Of a stretch of DNA of 64,000 nt, positions 1 through 8,602 are shown one piece after another. Where the stretch lies: assembly GCA_016871415.1 (NCBI GenBank), contig VHDL01000007.1:1-64000 (forward strand), in the 5' to 3' direction. The first letter of the stretch is position 1, and each line of letters starts with the position of its first letter. A program made the translations under genes and the position numbers. Source of the DNA: Verrucomicrobiota bacterium (GTDB taxonomy: Bacteria > Verrucomicrobiota > Verrucomicrobiia > Opitutales > UBA953). The notes beneath the pieces were generated by a model. That model had not been told where the DNA came from, made no database searches, and worked only from the letters and a program-made list of their open reading frames with translations.

Positions 1-1
1 C

Positions 2-535
2 GACGCTGACTTCCTTTCCGAACGGCGTAAGAAGGAGCGGGTCAACCTCGTGCTCTGGAACCTCGTGCGGGCCTCGGCGGCCGTGCTCGCGACGGCGGCC
101 CTGCTCGACGCTGCCGGCCTGTTCCTCGGCTGGCGCAACGCCTCGGCCCAGGCGACCGTCGACGGACGCCGCGAACTCGTGGCCGACCTCGAGTCCGCCC
201 AGGCCGTCTCGAACCGCATCCTAGAGATGGGCGCCAAGCGGCCCCTGCCGCTGGAGATGCTCGCGCTCATCAACGAGCACCGGCCCCCGGCGCTGGAGTT
301 CCAGCAGGTCACCTGCAAGAGTAACGTCCTCCTCGAAGTCGAGGCGCGCTCCGCGAACGCTGGTGACATCGGCGAATATGAGAGGGCCCTCTCCGTGCTG
401 CCCGAAGTGGCCTCCGTCGTGAGCAGCGACATACGCGCCCGCGACAGCAACACCACCTTCACGATGACCGTCACCTTCCGCCTCGACGCACTCCGCAAAG
501 CCGTCGCGGCCTCGAAGCAGACCCCGCCCCAATGA
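2..535 (+). CDS. GspL/PilN-like secretion or pilus assembly protein, 5' end outside window
   Basis: The reading frame is open from base 2 with no stop, so the gene very probably begins upstream of the window; a GTG at 50 is the first possible internal start but follows a basic stretch (SERRKKERVN) typical of the segment just before the membrane helix. After it come one hydrophobic helix, a region likely to be coiled coil, and an alpha/beta C-terminal domain. This is the layout of GspL C-termini and PilN, inner-membrane platform proteins of type II secretion or type IV pili. It overlaps the next gene by four bases (ATGA), and the neighbours gspM-like, gspF, gspE and gspD support the role. Family assignment rests on architecture and context, not on a sequence motif. 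Confidence 0.6.
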   Translation, partial: DADFLSERRKKERVNLVLWNLVRASAAVLATAALLDAAGLFLGWRNASAQATVDGRRELVADLESAQAVSNRILEMGAKRPLPLEMLALINEHRPPALEFQQVTCKSNVLLEVEARSANAGDIGEYERALSVLPEVASVVSSDIRARDSNTTFTMTVTFRLDALRKAVAASKQTPPQ

Positions 536-1128
536 AGCTCCTCTTTTTCCAACTCCAGCCACGCGAGCGCGTGATGGCCGCGGCCGCCGCGGGCGTCGCC
601 GCCTTCCTCTGGTCGACCGCCGCCTGGGAGCGCACCCGGGGGGAATGGGACACCACCCGCGGGCTAGAGGAGGTCGCCGGCATCCAGCAGGGCTGGATCG
701 GTCGCGAGAAGGAGATCCGCGCCGCCGCGGCGGAGGCCATGCAGGGCCTCGAGGCGGGACGCGGTTACGACGAGGCGCGACTGGTCGCCGAAGCGGTCCA
801 GGCCGCCAAGGACGCGGGTCTGAGCGCCAGCACGGACGCGCCGAAGTCCCAGAAGGCCGGCAAGTTCGCCATCCACTCGCTGCAGATGAACTGCCGGCGC
901 GCCGACATCGGCTCCGTGGTGCGCTTCTACGAAAGCATCAGCCCGCGCGCGCCCTACCTCGCGCTGGGCAGCTTCTCGCTGCAGGCCGACCGCGGCGATG
1001 CGGGCACGGTCTCAGTCAACATGCAGGTCACCGCGCTCGAGCTGCTCGAGCCGCCCGCGCCGCAGACGCCGCCCGTCAGTCCGCCGGCGAAGGCCCCGGG
1101 CGCCGCAACGCCTCCCGACGGGAAGTGA
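532..1128 (+). CDS. GspM/PilO-like inner-membrane platform protein
   Basis: 198 residues. A short cytoplasmic start (MKLLFFQLQPRERV) leads into one hydrophobic helix at about residues 14-28, then a charged, probably helical stalk and a C-terminal region with alternating beta strands, ending in a Pro/Ala-rich tail. GspM and PilO have exactly this plan and pair with GspL/PilN in the inner membrane to hold the assembly ATPase platform. The start overlaps the stop of the preceding GspL/PilN-like gene, so the two are probably translationally coupled. The gene ends 6 bp from the stop of the oppositely transcribed gspF, with no room for a terminator between them. Sequence conservation in this family is low, so the call is by architecture and position. 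Confidence 0.6.
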   Translation: MKLLFFQLQPRERVMAAAAAGVAAFLWSTAAWERTRGEWDTTRGLEEVAGIQQGWIGREKEIRAAAAEAMQGLEAGRGYDEARLVAEAVQAAKDAGLSASTDAPKSQKAGKFAIHSLQMNCRRADIGSVVRFYESISPRAPYLALGSFSLQADRGDAGTVSVNMQVTALELLEPPAPQTPPVSPPAKAPGAATPPDGK

Positions 1129-1134
1129 GCCCGC

Positions 1135-2352
1135 TCAGAAGCGGAAGCTCGAGCTGACCTCAAAGACCGCCGATACGATCGCGAAGGCGATGAAGGCCAC
1201 GAAGGAGAAGGCGGCCATGAGGACGCTCGCGGAGATTGTCTGCGACAGCGTGCCCAGCCAGCGGTCGAGGTCGGCCCGGTAGGAACGCGCAATGTCGCGC
1301 AAGCCCGGCGCAAGGTTACCCGTCTGCTCGGCGATGGCGACGCGGTCCAGCAGCAGGCGCGGGAAGTAGCCCGTGCGGCTGAGGGACTTGGAGAGGCTGT
1401 CGCCCTCGAGCACGCGGTCGGTCGCGGAACGCAGCTGGGTGCGGATGGCGCGGTTGGGCGCGGTCCGCTCGGCGAGACGCAGGGCTTCGGCGGTGGTGAT
1501 GCCGTTCTCCAGAAGGACGGCCAGGGTGTGGCAGAAGTTGAGCACGGCGACGCGCATCACGAAGGCGCCCGCCAGGGGGACGCGGAGCAGCAGGGCGTCG
1601 GAGGCCAGGCGGCCCTCCTCGGTGCGACGCCAGCGCCAGATCCCGAAAGACGTGGCCGCGGCGAGCACGAGTCCGACCGGGGCCGCGACGACGAAGAACT
1701 GGCTGAAGCCGACGAGCAGGCGGGTGGCGAGGGGCAGGTTGCCGCCCAGCGAGGCGAAGAGCGTCTCCAGACGGGGCAGCAGGAAGGTGACGAAGAAGAG
1801 CACGACGCCCGTCGCGACGAAGCAGATGAAGGCGGGGTAGGAGAGCGCGGCGACCAGCTTGCGGCGGAACTCCTTCTGCTCGGTGAAGTGCGTGATGAGC
1901 CGCTCGATGACCTCACGGATGTTGCCCGTGGCCTCGCCCGCGGCGATGAGGTTGAGCGTCTGGCCGTCGAAGACCTGCGGGAAGGAGCCCATCGCGGCCG
2001 AAAGGCTCTGGCCTTCGCCGAGGCGGCTCCAGAGGCCGGCGCAAAGGGTGCGGAGGCGGGACTTCTGCAGGCGCAGGGAGAGCAGGCGCAGCGCCTCGCC
2101 CGCCGACATGCCGCTGCGGATGAGGTCGGCCAGGGCCTCGAGGAAGGGGAGGCATTCCGCCGCGGTGGGCGGCTGCTCCGGGTCCTTGGAGCCCTTGGCG
2201 GCGCGTTCGGCGGCGGCGACGTCCTCGACCTTGACCGGCCGGACGCCGCGCGCCTGCAGGCGGCGGAGCGCCTCGCGGCGGCTGGGCGCCTCGACGTCCC
2301 CTTCGGTGACCGAACCGTCCGGTGACTTCGCGACGTAGTGGAAGGTGGCCAC
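1135..2352 (-). CDS. gspF: Type II secretion system inner-membrane protein GspF (PilC family)
   Basis: 405 residues, the normal length for the family. The N-terminus begins with the typical FHYVAKSPDGSV opening, followed by two repeated cytoplasmic F domains (about residues 70-190 and 270-400), each ending in a hydrophobic helix; a pair of strong membrane helices lies around residues 170-235. GspF is the polytopic platform protein that contacts the GspE ATPase and pulls pseudopilin subunits into the fibre. It is the last gene of the gspD-gspE-gspF run and starts 4 bp after the end of gspE. PilC of type IV pili shares this fold, so without pilin genes in view the exact machine (secretion or pilus) is not settled. 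Confidence 0.9.
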   Translation of the reverse strand: MATFHYVAKSPDGSVTEGDVEAPSRREALRRLQARGVRPVKVEDVAAAERAAKGSKDPEQPPTAAECLPFLEALADLIRSGMSAGEALRLLSLRLQKSRLRTLCAGLWSRLGEGQSLSAAMGSFPQVFDGQTLNLIAAGEATGNIREVIERLITHFTEQKEFRRKLVAALSYPAFICFVATGVVLFFVTFLLPRLETLFASLGGNLPLATRLLVGFSQFFVVAAPVGLVLAAATSFGIWRWRRTEEGRLASDALLLRVPLAGAFVMRVAVLNFCHTLAVLLENGITTAEALRLAERTAPNRAIRTQLRSATDRVLEGDSLSKSLSRTGYFPRLLLDRVAIAEQTGNLAPGLRDIARSYRADLDRWLGTLSQTISASVLMAAFSFVAFIAFAIVSAVFEVSSSFRF

Positions 2353-2356
2353 CGGA

Positions 2357-4051
2357 CTACTCGTTCGAGCTGAGGTTGCGCACGAGCTCGTCCATGGTGG
2401 TCAGGCCGGCGACGACCTTCATCCAGCCGGCGCGGGCGAGCGGCCGCATGCCCTGCTCCATCGCCTTCTCGGTGAGCTCGCGGTTGCTGACGCGGGCGAC
2501 GATCATGTCGTGCAGGGGCTTGGGATGGAAGATCTCGAAGACGCCCACGCGGCCGCGATAGCCCGTGCCGCGGCACTTGCGGCAGCCGGCCGGCTCACGC
2601 AGCTCGCGCACGCCCTCGAGCTCGGCCTCGCCCATGCCCAGCGCCTGGAGCGCGGGGAGGACCTTGGCGCGGTCGACGGGCACGGTGCGCGCGCAGTCGG
2701 GGCAGAGACGGCGCACGAGGCGCTGCGCGATGACGAGCTCGACGGCGGAGCCGACGAGGAAGGGCTCGACGCCCATGTCGATGAGGCGCGTGATGGCGCC
2801 GGGCGCGTCGTTGGTGTGCAGGGTGGAGAAGACCAGGTGGCCGGTGAGCGAGGCGCGGATGGAGATCTCGGCGGTCTCAAGGTCGCGGATCTCACCCACC
2901 ATGATGACGTCGGGGTCCTGGCGCAGGGTGCTGCGCAGGGCGCTGGCGAAGGTCAGCCCGATCTCGGCCTTGGTCTGCACCTGGTTGGCGCCGGGCACCT
3001 CGTACTCGATCGGGTCCTCGATGGTCACGAGGCGCAGCTCGGGCGAATTGATCTCGCGGAGGAAGGCGTTGAGCGTGGTCGACTTGCCGGAACCGGTCGG
3101 ACCGGTCACGAGGATGATGCCGTGCGGGTAGTCGAGCACGCGGCGGACGGCCTCCTGCTCCTCGGCGTTCATGCCGATGCGGTCCATGTCGTAGGCCTCC
3201 TTGCGCTGGTTGAGGAGGCGGAGCGAGACGGACTCGGCGTAGATGGTCGGGATGGTGGAGACGCGGATGTCCAGGACGTTCTTGCCGTCGCGGAAGTTGA
3301 TGCGTCCGTCCTGCGGGAGACGGCGCTCGGAGATGTTGAGCCGCGCCATGATCTTGAGGCGCGAGATGATGGCGTCCTGGAAGCGCGCAAGGTTCTCCGG
3401 CAGCGGGATGGCGACGAGCAGGCCGTCGACGCGGTAGCGGATGCGGAGGTGGCCTTCCTGCGGCTCGAAGTGGACGTCCGTCGCGCCCTCGGCGACGGCC
3501 TGGGTGAGGACGTCGGTGACGAAGCGCACCACGGCGGCGTCCTGGTCGGCCTCGACGTCGGTCTGGGCGACCTCGACGGCCTCGGCGGACTGAGGGTCTT
3601 CGTCGAAGCTGCCGGAGCCGACGCCGTAGTTCTCCGTGATGAGCGAGGTGACGCGCTCAGGCGGGGCGAGGTGCCAGACGGGGCGGCGTCCGGCGAAGGT
3701 CGACACCCAGTCGGCGACGTCGGGATCGGGCGGCAGCGGGGAGGCGAGGTGCAGGCGGCCCTCCTCGGCGCCGGGGAAGCGGACGGGGATGACCTGGGCC
3801 TCGCCGGCGAGCTTCGCGGGCAGGACCTTCACGCCCTCCGGGTCGGCGGCGGGCTCCTCGAGCACGGCCAGCCCGGTCTCGGCGGCGAGCGCCTTGAGCA
3901 GCCCGGCCTCGTCCAGGCCGAGCCCCTGGGCGAGGAGACGGAAGCGCACGTCGCGTCCCGACTCCTCGTAGGCCGCACGGGTCTCGTCGGAGAGCCGCGC
4001 GGCGAGGGCCGCCGGGAGCCCGTGCCGATGGACGACGGAGGCCATGGTCAC
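2357..4051 (-). CDS. gspE: Type II secretion/type IV pilus assembly ATPase GspE
   Basis: 564 residues. An N-terminal GspE/PilB-type domain (about residues 30-150) is followed by the ATPase core with Walker A GPTGSGKST at about 317-325, an Asp box (TIEDPIEY), a Walker B region (DVIMVGEIRD) and a His box (STLHTND). A four-cysteine zinc motif (CPDC and CRKC pairs) near residues 450-500 is typical of assembly rather than retraction ATPases. It hydrolyses ATP in the cytoplasm to power pseudopilus or pilus growth. The assigned start is a GTG that overlaps the gspD stop as GTGA; an ATG two codons later (4045) is an equally possible start. It sits between gspD and gspF in one operon. Confidence 0.93.
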   Translation of the reverse strand: MTMASVVHRHGLPAALAARLSDETRAAYEESGRDVRFRLLAQGLGLDEAGLLKALAAETGLAVLEEPAADPEGVKVLPAKLAGEAQVIPVRFPGAEEGRLHLASPLPPDPDVADWVSTFAGRRPVWHLAPPERVTSLITENYGVGSGSFDEDPQSAEAVEVAQTDVEADQDAAVVRFVTDVLTQAVAEGATDVHFEPQEGHLRIRYRVDGLLVAIPLPENLARFQDAIISRLKIMARLNISERRLPQDGRINFRDGKNVLDIRVSTIPTIYAESVSLRLLNQRKEAYDMDRIGMNAEEQEAVRRVLDYPHGIILVTGPTGSGKSTTLNAFLREINSPELRLVTIEDPIEYEVPGANQVQTKAEIGLTFASALRSTLRQDPDVIMVGEIRDLETAEISIRASLTGHLVFSTLHTNDAPGAITRLIDMGVEPFLVGSAVELVIAQRLVRRLCPDCARTVPVDRAKVLPALQALGMGEAELEGVRELREPAGCRKCRGTGYRGRVGVFEIFHPKPLHDMIVARVSNRELTEKAMEQGMRPLARAGWMKVVAGLTTMDELVRNLSSNE

Positions 4052-6339
4052 TTCTTCTTGGCTTCAGGCGCCGGCATCGCGCCCGGCTTGCGGTCGATGA
4101 CCTCGGAGAAGTCCTTGCCGACCTCGCCCTTGCGCGCGCGCTGGACGGATTCCGCGCTGTCGGCCGGCGTGTTGGTCAGGACGTACGGACGAAGGAAGAT
4201 GACGAGGTCCTGCCGCACCTTCTTGGTGGTGGAGGAGCCGAAGAGGTCGCCGAGGAAGGGAATCGGACCGAGGCGGGAGGTGTCCTTGGTGTCGACGTTG
4301 CGCTGGACGCCGCCGAGCACGATGATCTCGCCGCTGTTCGCGCTCACGAAGGACTCGGTGCGCCGGCTGCCGATGATGGGCTGCTCATTGCCGTCGAGGA
4401 GCACGGTGCCGATGATGTCGTCGACCGTCTGGGTGAGCTGGATCTGCACCGAGCCGTCCTTGCCCACGAGCGGCAGGACGCGGAGCTGGATGCCGATCTC
4501 GCGCTGAGAGACCTGGGAGGTGATCGCGGCCGAACCGACGCCGGGCACCGCGGCCGTGCCGGTGATGATGGGGCGGGACTCGCCGGAGAAGATCGTGGCC
4601 TCCTTGTTGTGGGAGGTGGTGACGGCCGGCACGGAGAGGAACTTGGTGTCGCCGAGACGGGGCGTGGAGGTGAGGGAGATGATGCCCGACAGGTCGGATC
4701 CCGTGAGGAGGCCCTGGGCGGGCGCGGCGCCGACCACGGTGCCGTTGCCGCCGCCGAGGGAGCCGCCCTGCACGTTGGCGCCGACGCCGATCAGCTTGCC
4801 GTTCTGGAGGGTGAGGCCGAGGGCGGTGATGCCGCTCTGCTCGTTGTCGCTGAGGGTGACCTCGGCGACGACGCACTCGATGCGGACCTGCGGGAGGACG
4901 ACGTCGACCTTCTCGACGAGGTCCTTGAGCAGCTGGAGGTCGGACTTGGTGCCGGAAGCGACGATGGAGTTGCTGCGGATGTCCGGCAGCACGGTGAGCA
5001 TCTGGCTGAACTCGTTGGCGCCGGACTGCTGGGTCGTGGCGGCGGCGGCCCCAGCGGCGGTCGGGACGGGCGTCGGGGCCGGGACGGGCGTGCGGCTGAG
5101 CGCGGTGCGCGAACCGCCGGAGGCGCGCTGGGCCGCGGTGGTCTGGCCGGTGACGAGCTGCGTGATGAGCGTCGCGACGTCCTGCGCGGTCGCGTTGCGC
5201 AGGAAGATGACCTCGGTGCGCGTGTTGGGGTCGCTGCTCGCGTCGAGGGTGCTGATGAGGTTGTCGAAGAAGGGATGCTGGTCGGCCGAGCCCATCAGGA
5301 CGACGCGGTTGGTGCGCTCGTCGGCGGTGAAGCTGGTGCCGGTGCTGAGGCGGAAGGGCGCGCCGCCCGCGGTGGTCGGGGTGCGCAGGAGGGCCGTGAG
5401 CTTGTTCACGACGTCGGTGGCCATGGCGGCCTTGAGCTCGTAGACCTTGGTGACGATCGCGTCGAGCTGCGGACGGTCGATCTCGGCGACGAGGGCCTCG
5501 ATTTTCTGCAGGTTCATGACCGAGTCGGTCACGAGCACCGCGTTGTTGCGGCTGAAGTAGACGGGCGGGGAGGCCAGCTGGGTGTTGAGCATGCCGGTGA
5601 GGGTCGGCAGGACTTCCTGCGCGGCGGCGTGCTTGAAGGTGAAGATCTTCGAGGCGATGCGCCCGCTGGGCGGCAGCTTGAGGGTCGACTCGCTGATGAG
5701 CGAAGGCGACTCGGCCTTGGCCACCAGGTTGGGCACGATCTTCAGGAACTTGTCGCCCTGCTGGATCACGGCCACGCCGTTCAGGGCGAGCAGGGTCTCG
5801 AGGGCGAGCAGCGCGTCGTCGCGGGTGGCGGTGTCAGGCAGCGACAGGGAGTAGACGTTGGCGGGGAGGGCCTGCGGACGCAGGATGCTCTTGCCGGTCC
5901 AGCGGGCGAGCAGCTCGAGGACCTGCGCGACGGTCTCATCACGGAGGATGACGGGGCCGACGATGTCGGATCCGAGCAGGGGCGCGGCAGGAGTCGCGGC
6001 GACGGAACCGGATACGGACGGAACGGACGGAGCGGCGGCCGGCGCTGGCGCGGCCGCAGCCGGAGCGGCGGGCTTCACGGCAGGAGCGGGAACGCCGGCG
6101 GCAGGTGCGGACGGCTTGGCGGGAGCCGACGCGGCTGGCGCCGGGGCCGCCTGCTGGGCCACCAGGATCGAACCCGAACATGCAGCCAAGAGGCAGAGGC
6201 GGAAAAGAGGGGAAATGGCCCTGCGGTCACGCAGGGTAAAGCGAGGGTAAAACACGTGCTTAGGGTATGCTCGGATAACACCAATGGGGATGATTAGTTC
6301 GATAGTTTTTTGAGGTTTTTGCCTTTTTAGGGCGGTCAT
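4048..6339 (-). CDS. gspD: Type II secretion system secretin GspD
   Basis: 763 residues from the ATG used here. A hydrophobic signal segment at about residues 43-62 lies unusually far in, so a later start such as the GTG at 6255 is plausible and would give a normal-length leader. An Ala/Pro-rich linker (about 62-120) precedes the N0/N1-N3 periplasmic modules (about 123-460) and the C-terminal secretin beta-barrel, which ends with the family signature near FLRPYVL. The protein forms the outer-membrane gate through which folded substrates or pili pass. It is first in the gspD-gspE-gspF operon. The Ala/Thr-rich insert around residue 400-440 looks like the flexible linker often found before the last N domain. 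Confidence 0.92.
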   Translation of the reverse strand: MTALKRQKPQKTIELIIPIGVIRAYPKHVFYPRFTLRDRRAISPLFRLCLLAACSGSILVAQQAAPAPAASAPAKPSAPAAGVPAPAVKPAAPAAAAPAPAAAPSVPSVSGSVAATPAAPLLGSDIVGPVILRDETVAQVLELLARWTGKSILRPQALPANVYSLSLPDTATRDDALLALETLLALNGVAVIQQGDKFLKIVPNLVAKAESPSLISESTLKLPPSGRIASKIFTFKHAAAQEVLPTLTGMLNTQLASPPVYFSRNNAVLVTDSVMNLQKIEALVAEIDRPQLDAIVTKVYELKAAMATDVVNKLTALLRTPTTAGGAPFRLSTGTSFTADERTNRVVLMGSADQHPFFDNLISTLDASSDPNTRTEVIFLRNATAQDVATLITQLVTGQTTAAQRASGGSRTALSRTPVPAPTPVPTAAGAAAATTQQSGANEFSQMLTVLPDIRSNSIVASGTKSDLQLLKDLVEKVDVVLPQVRIECVVAEVTLSDNEQSGITALGLTLQNGKLIGVGANVQGGSLGGGNGTVVGAAPAQGLLTGSDLSGIISLTSTPRLGDTKFLSVPAVTTSHNKEATIFSGESRPIITGTAAVPGVGSAAITSQVSQREIGIQLRVLPLVGKDGSVQIQLTQTVDDIIGTVLLDGNEQPIIGSRRTESFVSANSGEIIVLGGVQRNVDTKDTSRLGPIPFLGDLFGSSTTKKVRQDLVIFLRPYVLTNTPADSAESVQRARKGEVGKDFSEVIDRKPGAMPAPEAKKK

Positions 6340-6366
6340 CAGCCCGAAGATTGGGCCGCCTTATGG

Positions 6367-6380
6367 TGAACTTTTGTTCA
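6367..6380. promoter_or_regulatory. TGAAC-N4-GTTCA inverted repeat in the gspD upstream gap
   Basis: A perfect 5-bp-arm inverted repeat with a TTTT spacer lies in the 89-bp gap between the divergent gspD and the unknown gene at 6429. The gap is A+T richer than its surroundings and must carry the promoters of both genes. The form GAAC-N4-GTTC resembles the LexA operator of Gram-positive bacteria, but nothing here ties it to the SOS response. It could equally be another operator or chance. Confidence 0.25.
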
Positions 6381-6428
6381 GTTTAGCCTTGCCTTGCTCC
6401 CCCTTGCGGCCCAGAAAGTGAGACCCTG

Positions 6429-6962
6429 ATGCGAGAGGACATACCGGAATGGCTCGGTAAGCCGCCCCGCCGCGGAACGGCGGAATGGGACCGCTGGCTG
6501 GCCCAATGGCGACGCTATGCCAAGGAGGCCCTGCGGGACGCGGCGGCGGACGACCCGGAATATGACTTCGGGCTGCTGACCCCGGAGGAGCGCTGGCGGG
6601 TGAACCTGCGGCAGGAGATCCTGCGCCGCATCGCGGAAGGCCGGGCCGGCTCCCCCGCCCCCCTGGACGTCCGGCGCCGCATCACCGACATCGCCCACGC
6701 CGCGGTCGTGGCCTGGCAGGTCGGCCGCTCCACCCGGCATCCGCCGGATGACGAACGCTATCTGGAAGCGGAGGCCTGGGTGACGGACCGGAGCAACCCG
6801 AAACGTCGTCGGATCGCCCATGCGGTGCGTTACGGCTTCCTGGCCGGACTCGGCGGCGAACCCTGCTCGCCGCTGTGGAACGCTCCGGACTACGTGTCGG
6901 CCTACGAGGCCGCCTGGGAGTCCGGCATCGACCTCGCGATCGAGAACGACCCGCGCGGCTGA
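6429..6962 (+). CDS. Uncharacterised soluble protein, 177 residues
   Basis: I do not recognise this family. The product is rich in Trp, Arg, Glu and Ala, with no signal peptide, membrane segment or cysteine cluster (one Cys only). Most of it reads as amphipathic helix. The first 25 residues (a WLGKPPRRGTAEWDRWLAQW stretch) are aromatic and basic. The ATG start gives the full open frame after an A+T-richer gap, diverging from gspD, and codon choice matches neighbouring genes, so it is very likely a real gene. It ends 52 bp before rmuC and points the same way, but nothing in its sequence links it to either DNA repair or secretion. Confidence 0.7.
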   Translation: MREDIPEWLGKPPRRGTAEWDRWLAQWRRYAKEALRDAAADDPEYDFGLLTPEERWRVNLRQEILRRIAEGRAGSPAPLDVRRRITDIAHAAVVAWQVGRSTRHPPDDERYLEAEAWVTDRSNPKRRRIAHAVRYGFLAGLGGEPCSPLWNAPDYVSAYEAAWESGIDLAIENDPRG

Positions 6963-7014
6963 AGGCGGGAGGTTGCGAAAGCGCGCGACGCAGGCAGAAT
7001 CTCCGGCCTTGACC

Positions 7015-8403
7015 ATGGATTATCTCACCCCCGCCCTCCTAATCGCCGTTCTCATTTCGGTCATCTACCTCATACTGAAACCAGGCAAGCCGGGGGCGGC
7101 GGCTGACGATGCGTCGCAGTTGCTGGCGCTGCAGCAGGAGCTCGTGGCCTCCAAGGCGACTTTGGCGGCAGAGAAGGTCCGTCGCACACAGGAGACCGAG
7201 GCACTCCAGTCGGAGCGCAACGCGGCGCTCAACAAGGCGAACCAGTCGGAACAGGCGCTGGCGAGGGCCGAAGAAGCCAAAGCGGCGGCGGAAAGATCCC
7301 TCAATGAGACACGCGCCTCGTTCATGGCCTTGGAACAAAGGATGAAAGAAGCTTTCGCCGCCGCAGCCCAAAGCCAACTAGCGCAGAGCCGCGATCAGTT
7401 CATCGGGATGGCTGAGCAGAAGTTCGCCCCTTTCAAAAGTCAGCTGGATGAGCTAGCCAGGACGAACAATGAGCTCAAGGGCTCGATCAGGACGAACGGT
7501 GAACAGTCCGAAAAAGTCGCCGAGGAGGCACGGAAGCTCGCGGCGGCGATGACCTCGACCAACAAGCAGGGCAACTGGGGTGAACTCCAACTTGAGCGTG
7601 TCGCCGAACTGACGGGCATGTCGAACCGCGTAAATTTCAAGACACAAGAGTCATCCGCGGGAGAGGAAGGCAGCCTGCGGCCCGACATGGTCGTCCACCT
7701 GCCCGGCGGACGTTGCATCGTGGTGGATGCGAAGGCCCCGACCAAGTCCTACATAGAAGCCTGCGCGACATCCGACGAGGCCGAGCGCTCGCGTCTCATG
7801 GCTGACTTTGCCGCCAAGGTGCGTGACCACGCCCGCAAACTCGGAGCCAAGGAGTATTGGAACCAGCACAAGCCCTCGCCCGACTTCGTGATTCTGTTCC
7901 TCCCGAGCGAGGCGCTCTTCAGCGCAGCCCTCAAGGAGGATCCGACGCTCATCGAAGGCGCCTGGGGCCAGCATGTCGTTCTCGCCACTCCGACCACCCT
8001 TTTGTCCGTGCTCCGCACGGTCGCGCACTCCTGGCAGCGCGTGGACGTAGAGGAGCGCGCTGAGAAGATCGTGGAGCTTTCCCACAAGCTTCTGGAGGGG
8101 ATACGGCTCGCGGGCAGCCACTTCGCCAGCGCCGGCGGCAGTCTGAACGATGCGGTCGAACAGTACAACAAGACGCTCGGCAGCCTGCAGAGCAAAGTTT
8201 TCAACCATGGGACCGCGATTGTCGGCCTGGGCGCCAAGATGCGGACCGGGAAGCAGCTCGCGAACCCTTCTGAAATCAACCTGCTGGCGCACGAGGCCCT
8301 GCCGGTAGGCCAGCGTAAGCAACGTGAAAAGGACGACCCCAGGGGAAGCTTGGGTGCTGAAGGCGGGGAAGATGAGGGCGAAGAAACGCCGCCTCCCGGT
8401 TGA
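7015..8403 (+). CDS. rmuC: DNA recombination protein RmuC
   Basis: 462 residues from the ATG at 7015, chosen because the protein then begins with the expected N-terminal membrane helix (DYLTPALLIAVLISVIYLI), followed by a long coiled coil (about residues 35-135) and the conserved RmuC nuclease-like domain. Family hallmarks include KQGNWGELQLERV, a LRPDMVVHLPGG stretch and the VVDAKAPTKSY motif of the restriction-endonuclease-like core. RmuC limits inversion at short inverted repeats, probably as a membrane-anchored nuclease. The C-terminal 40 residues are charged and low in complexity. The frame extends upstream without a stop but those codons overlap the preceding gene's end and do not look like family sequence. 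Confidence 0.92.
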   Translation: MDYLTPALLIAVLISVIYLILKPGKPGAAADDASQLLALQQELVASKATLAAEKVRRTQETEALQSERNAALNKANQSEQALARAEEAKAAAERSLNETRASFMALEQRMKEAFAAAAQSQLAQSRDQFIGMAEQKFAPFKSQLDELARTNNELKGSIRTNGEQSEKVAEEARKLAAAMTSTNKQGNWGELQLERVAELTGMSNRVNFKTQESSAGEEGSLRPDMVVHLPGGRCIVVDAKAPTKSYIEACATSDEAERSRLMADFAAKVRDHARKLGAKEYWNQHKPSPDFVILFLPSEALFSAALKEDPTLIEGAWGQHVVLATPTTLLSVLRTVAHSWQRVDVEERAEKIVELSHKLLEGIRLAGSHFASAGGSLNDAVEQYNKTLGSLQSKVFNHGTAIVGLGAKMRTGKQLANPSEINLLAHEALPVGQRKQREKDDPRGSLGAEGGEDEGEETPPPG

Positions 8404-8414
8404 GGACGTCCCGC

Positions 8415-8490
8415 TGGTGGAGCCGATGAGGTTCGAACTCACGGCCTCGTCATTGCGAACGACGCGCTCTACCAACTGAGCTACGGCCCC
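8415..8490 (-). tRNA. tRNA-Ala (anticodon CGC)
   Basis: A full cloverleaf with encoded CCA reads on the minus strand. The acceptor begins GGGGCCG, the D arm has AGCTCAGTTGGTAGAGC, the anticodon loop is TTCGCAA with anticodon CGC on a 5-bp stem containing one G-T pair, and the T arm contains GTTCGAA. It lies in the gap between rmuC and the SlyD-like gene, transcribed against both. CGC is a minor alanine isoacceptor that suits a GC-rich codon diet. Confidence 0.96.
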
Positions 8491-8602
8491 GTCCAGCAGG
8501 AGCAATCCATGAAAAGCGGGGCCGGGCCGGGGTCAAGGCCGTATGCCCTGCCGCCTTGCATGTCGCGGGACATCGGACAATTTCAAGGGTTCACACGCCG
8601 CC

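Noticed and set aside
2345-4507. 720-codon open frame antisense to gspE and the gspD end
   Set aside because: The product is Asp/Glu/Gly/Val-rich with no family signal, as expected from the reverse complement of a high-GC3 gene; gspE beneath has full ATPase motifs.
4609-6297. 562-codon frame antisense to gspD
   Set aside because: Low-complexity antisense product over a secretin with clear domains; a codon-bias artefact.
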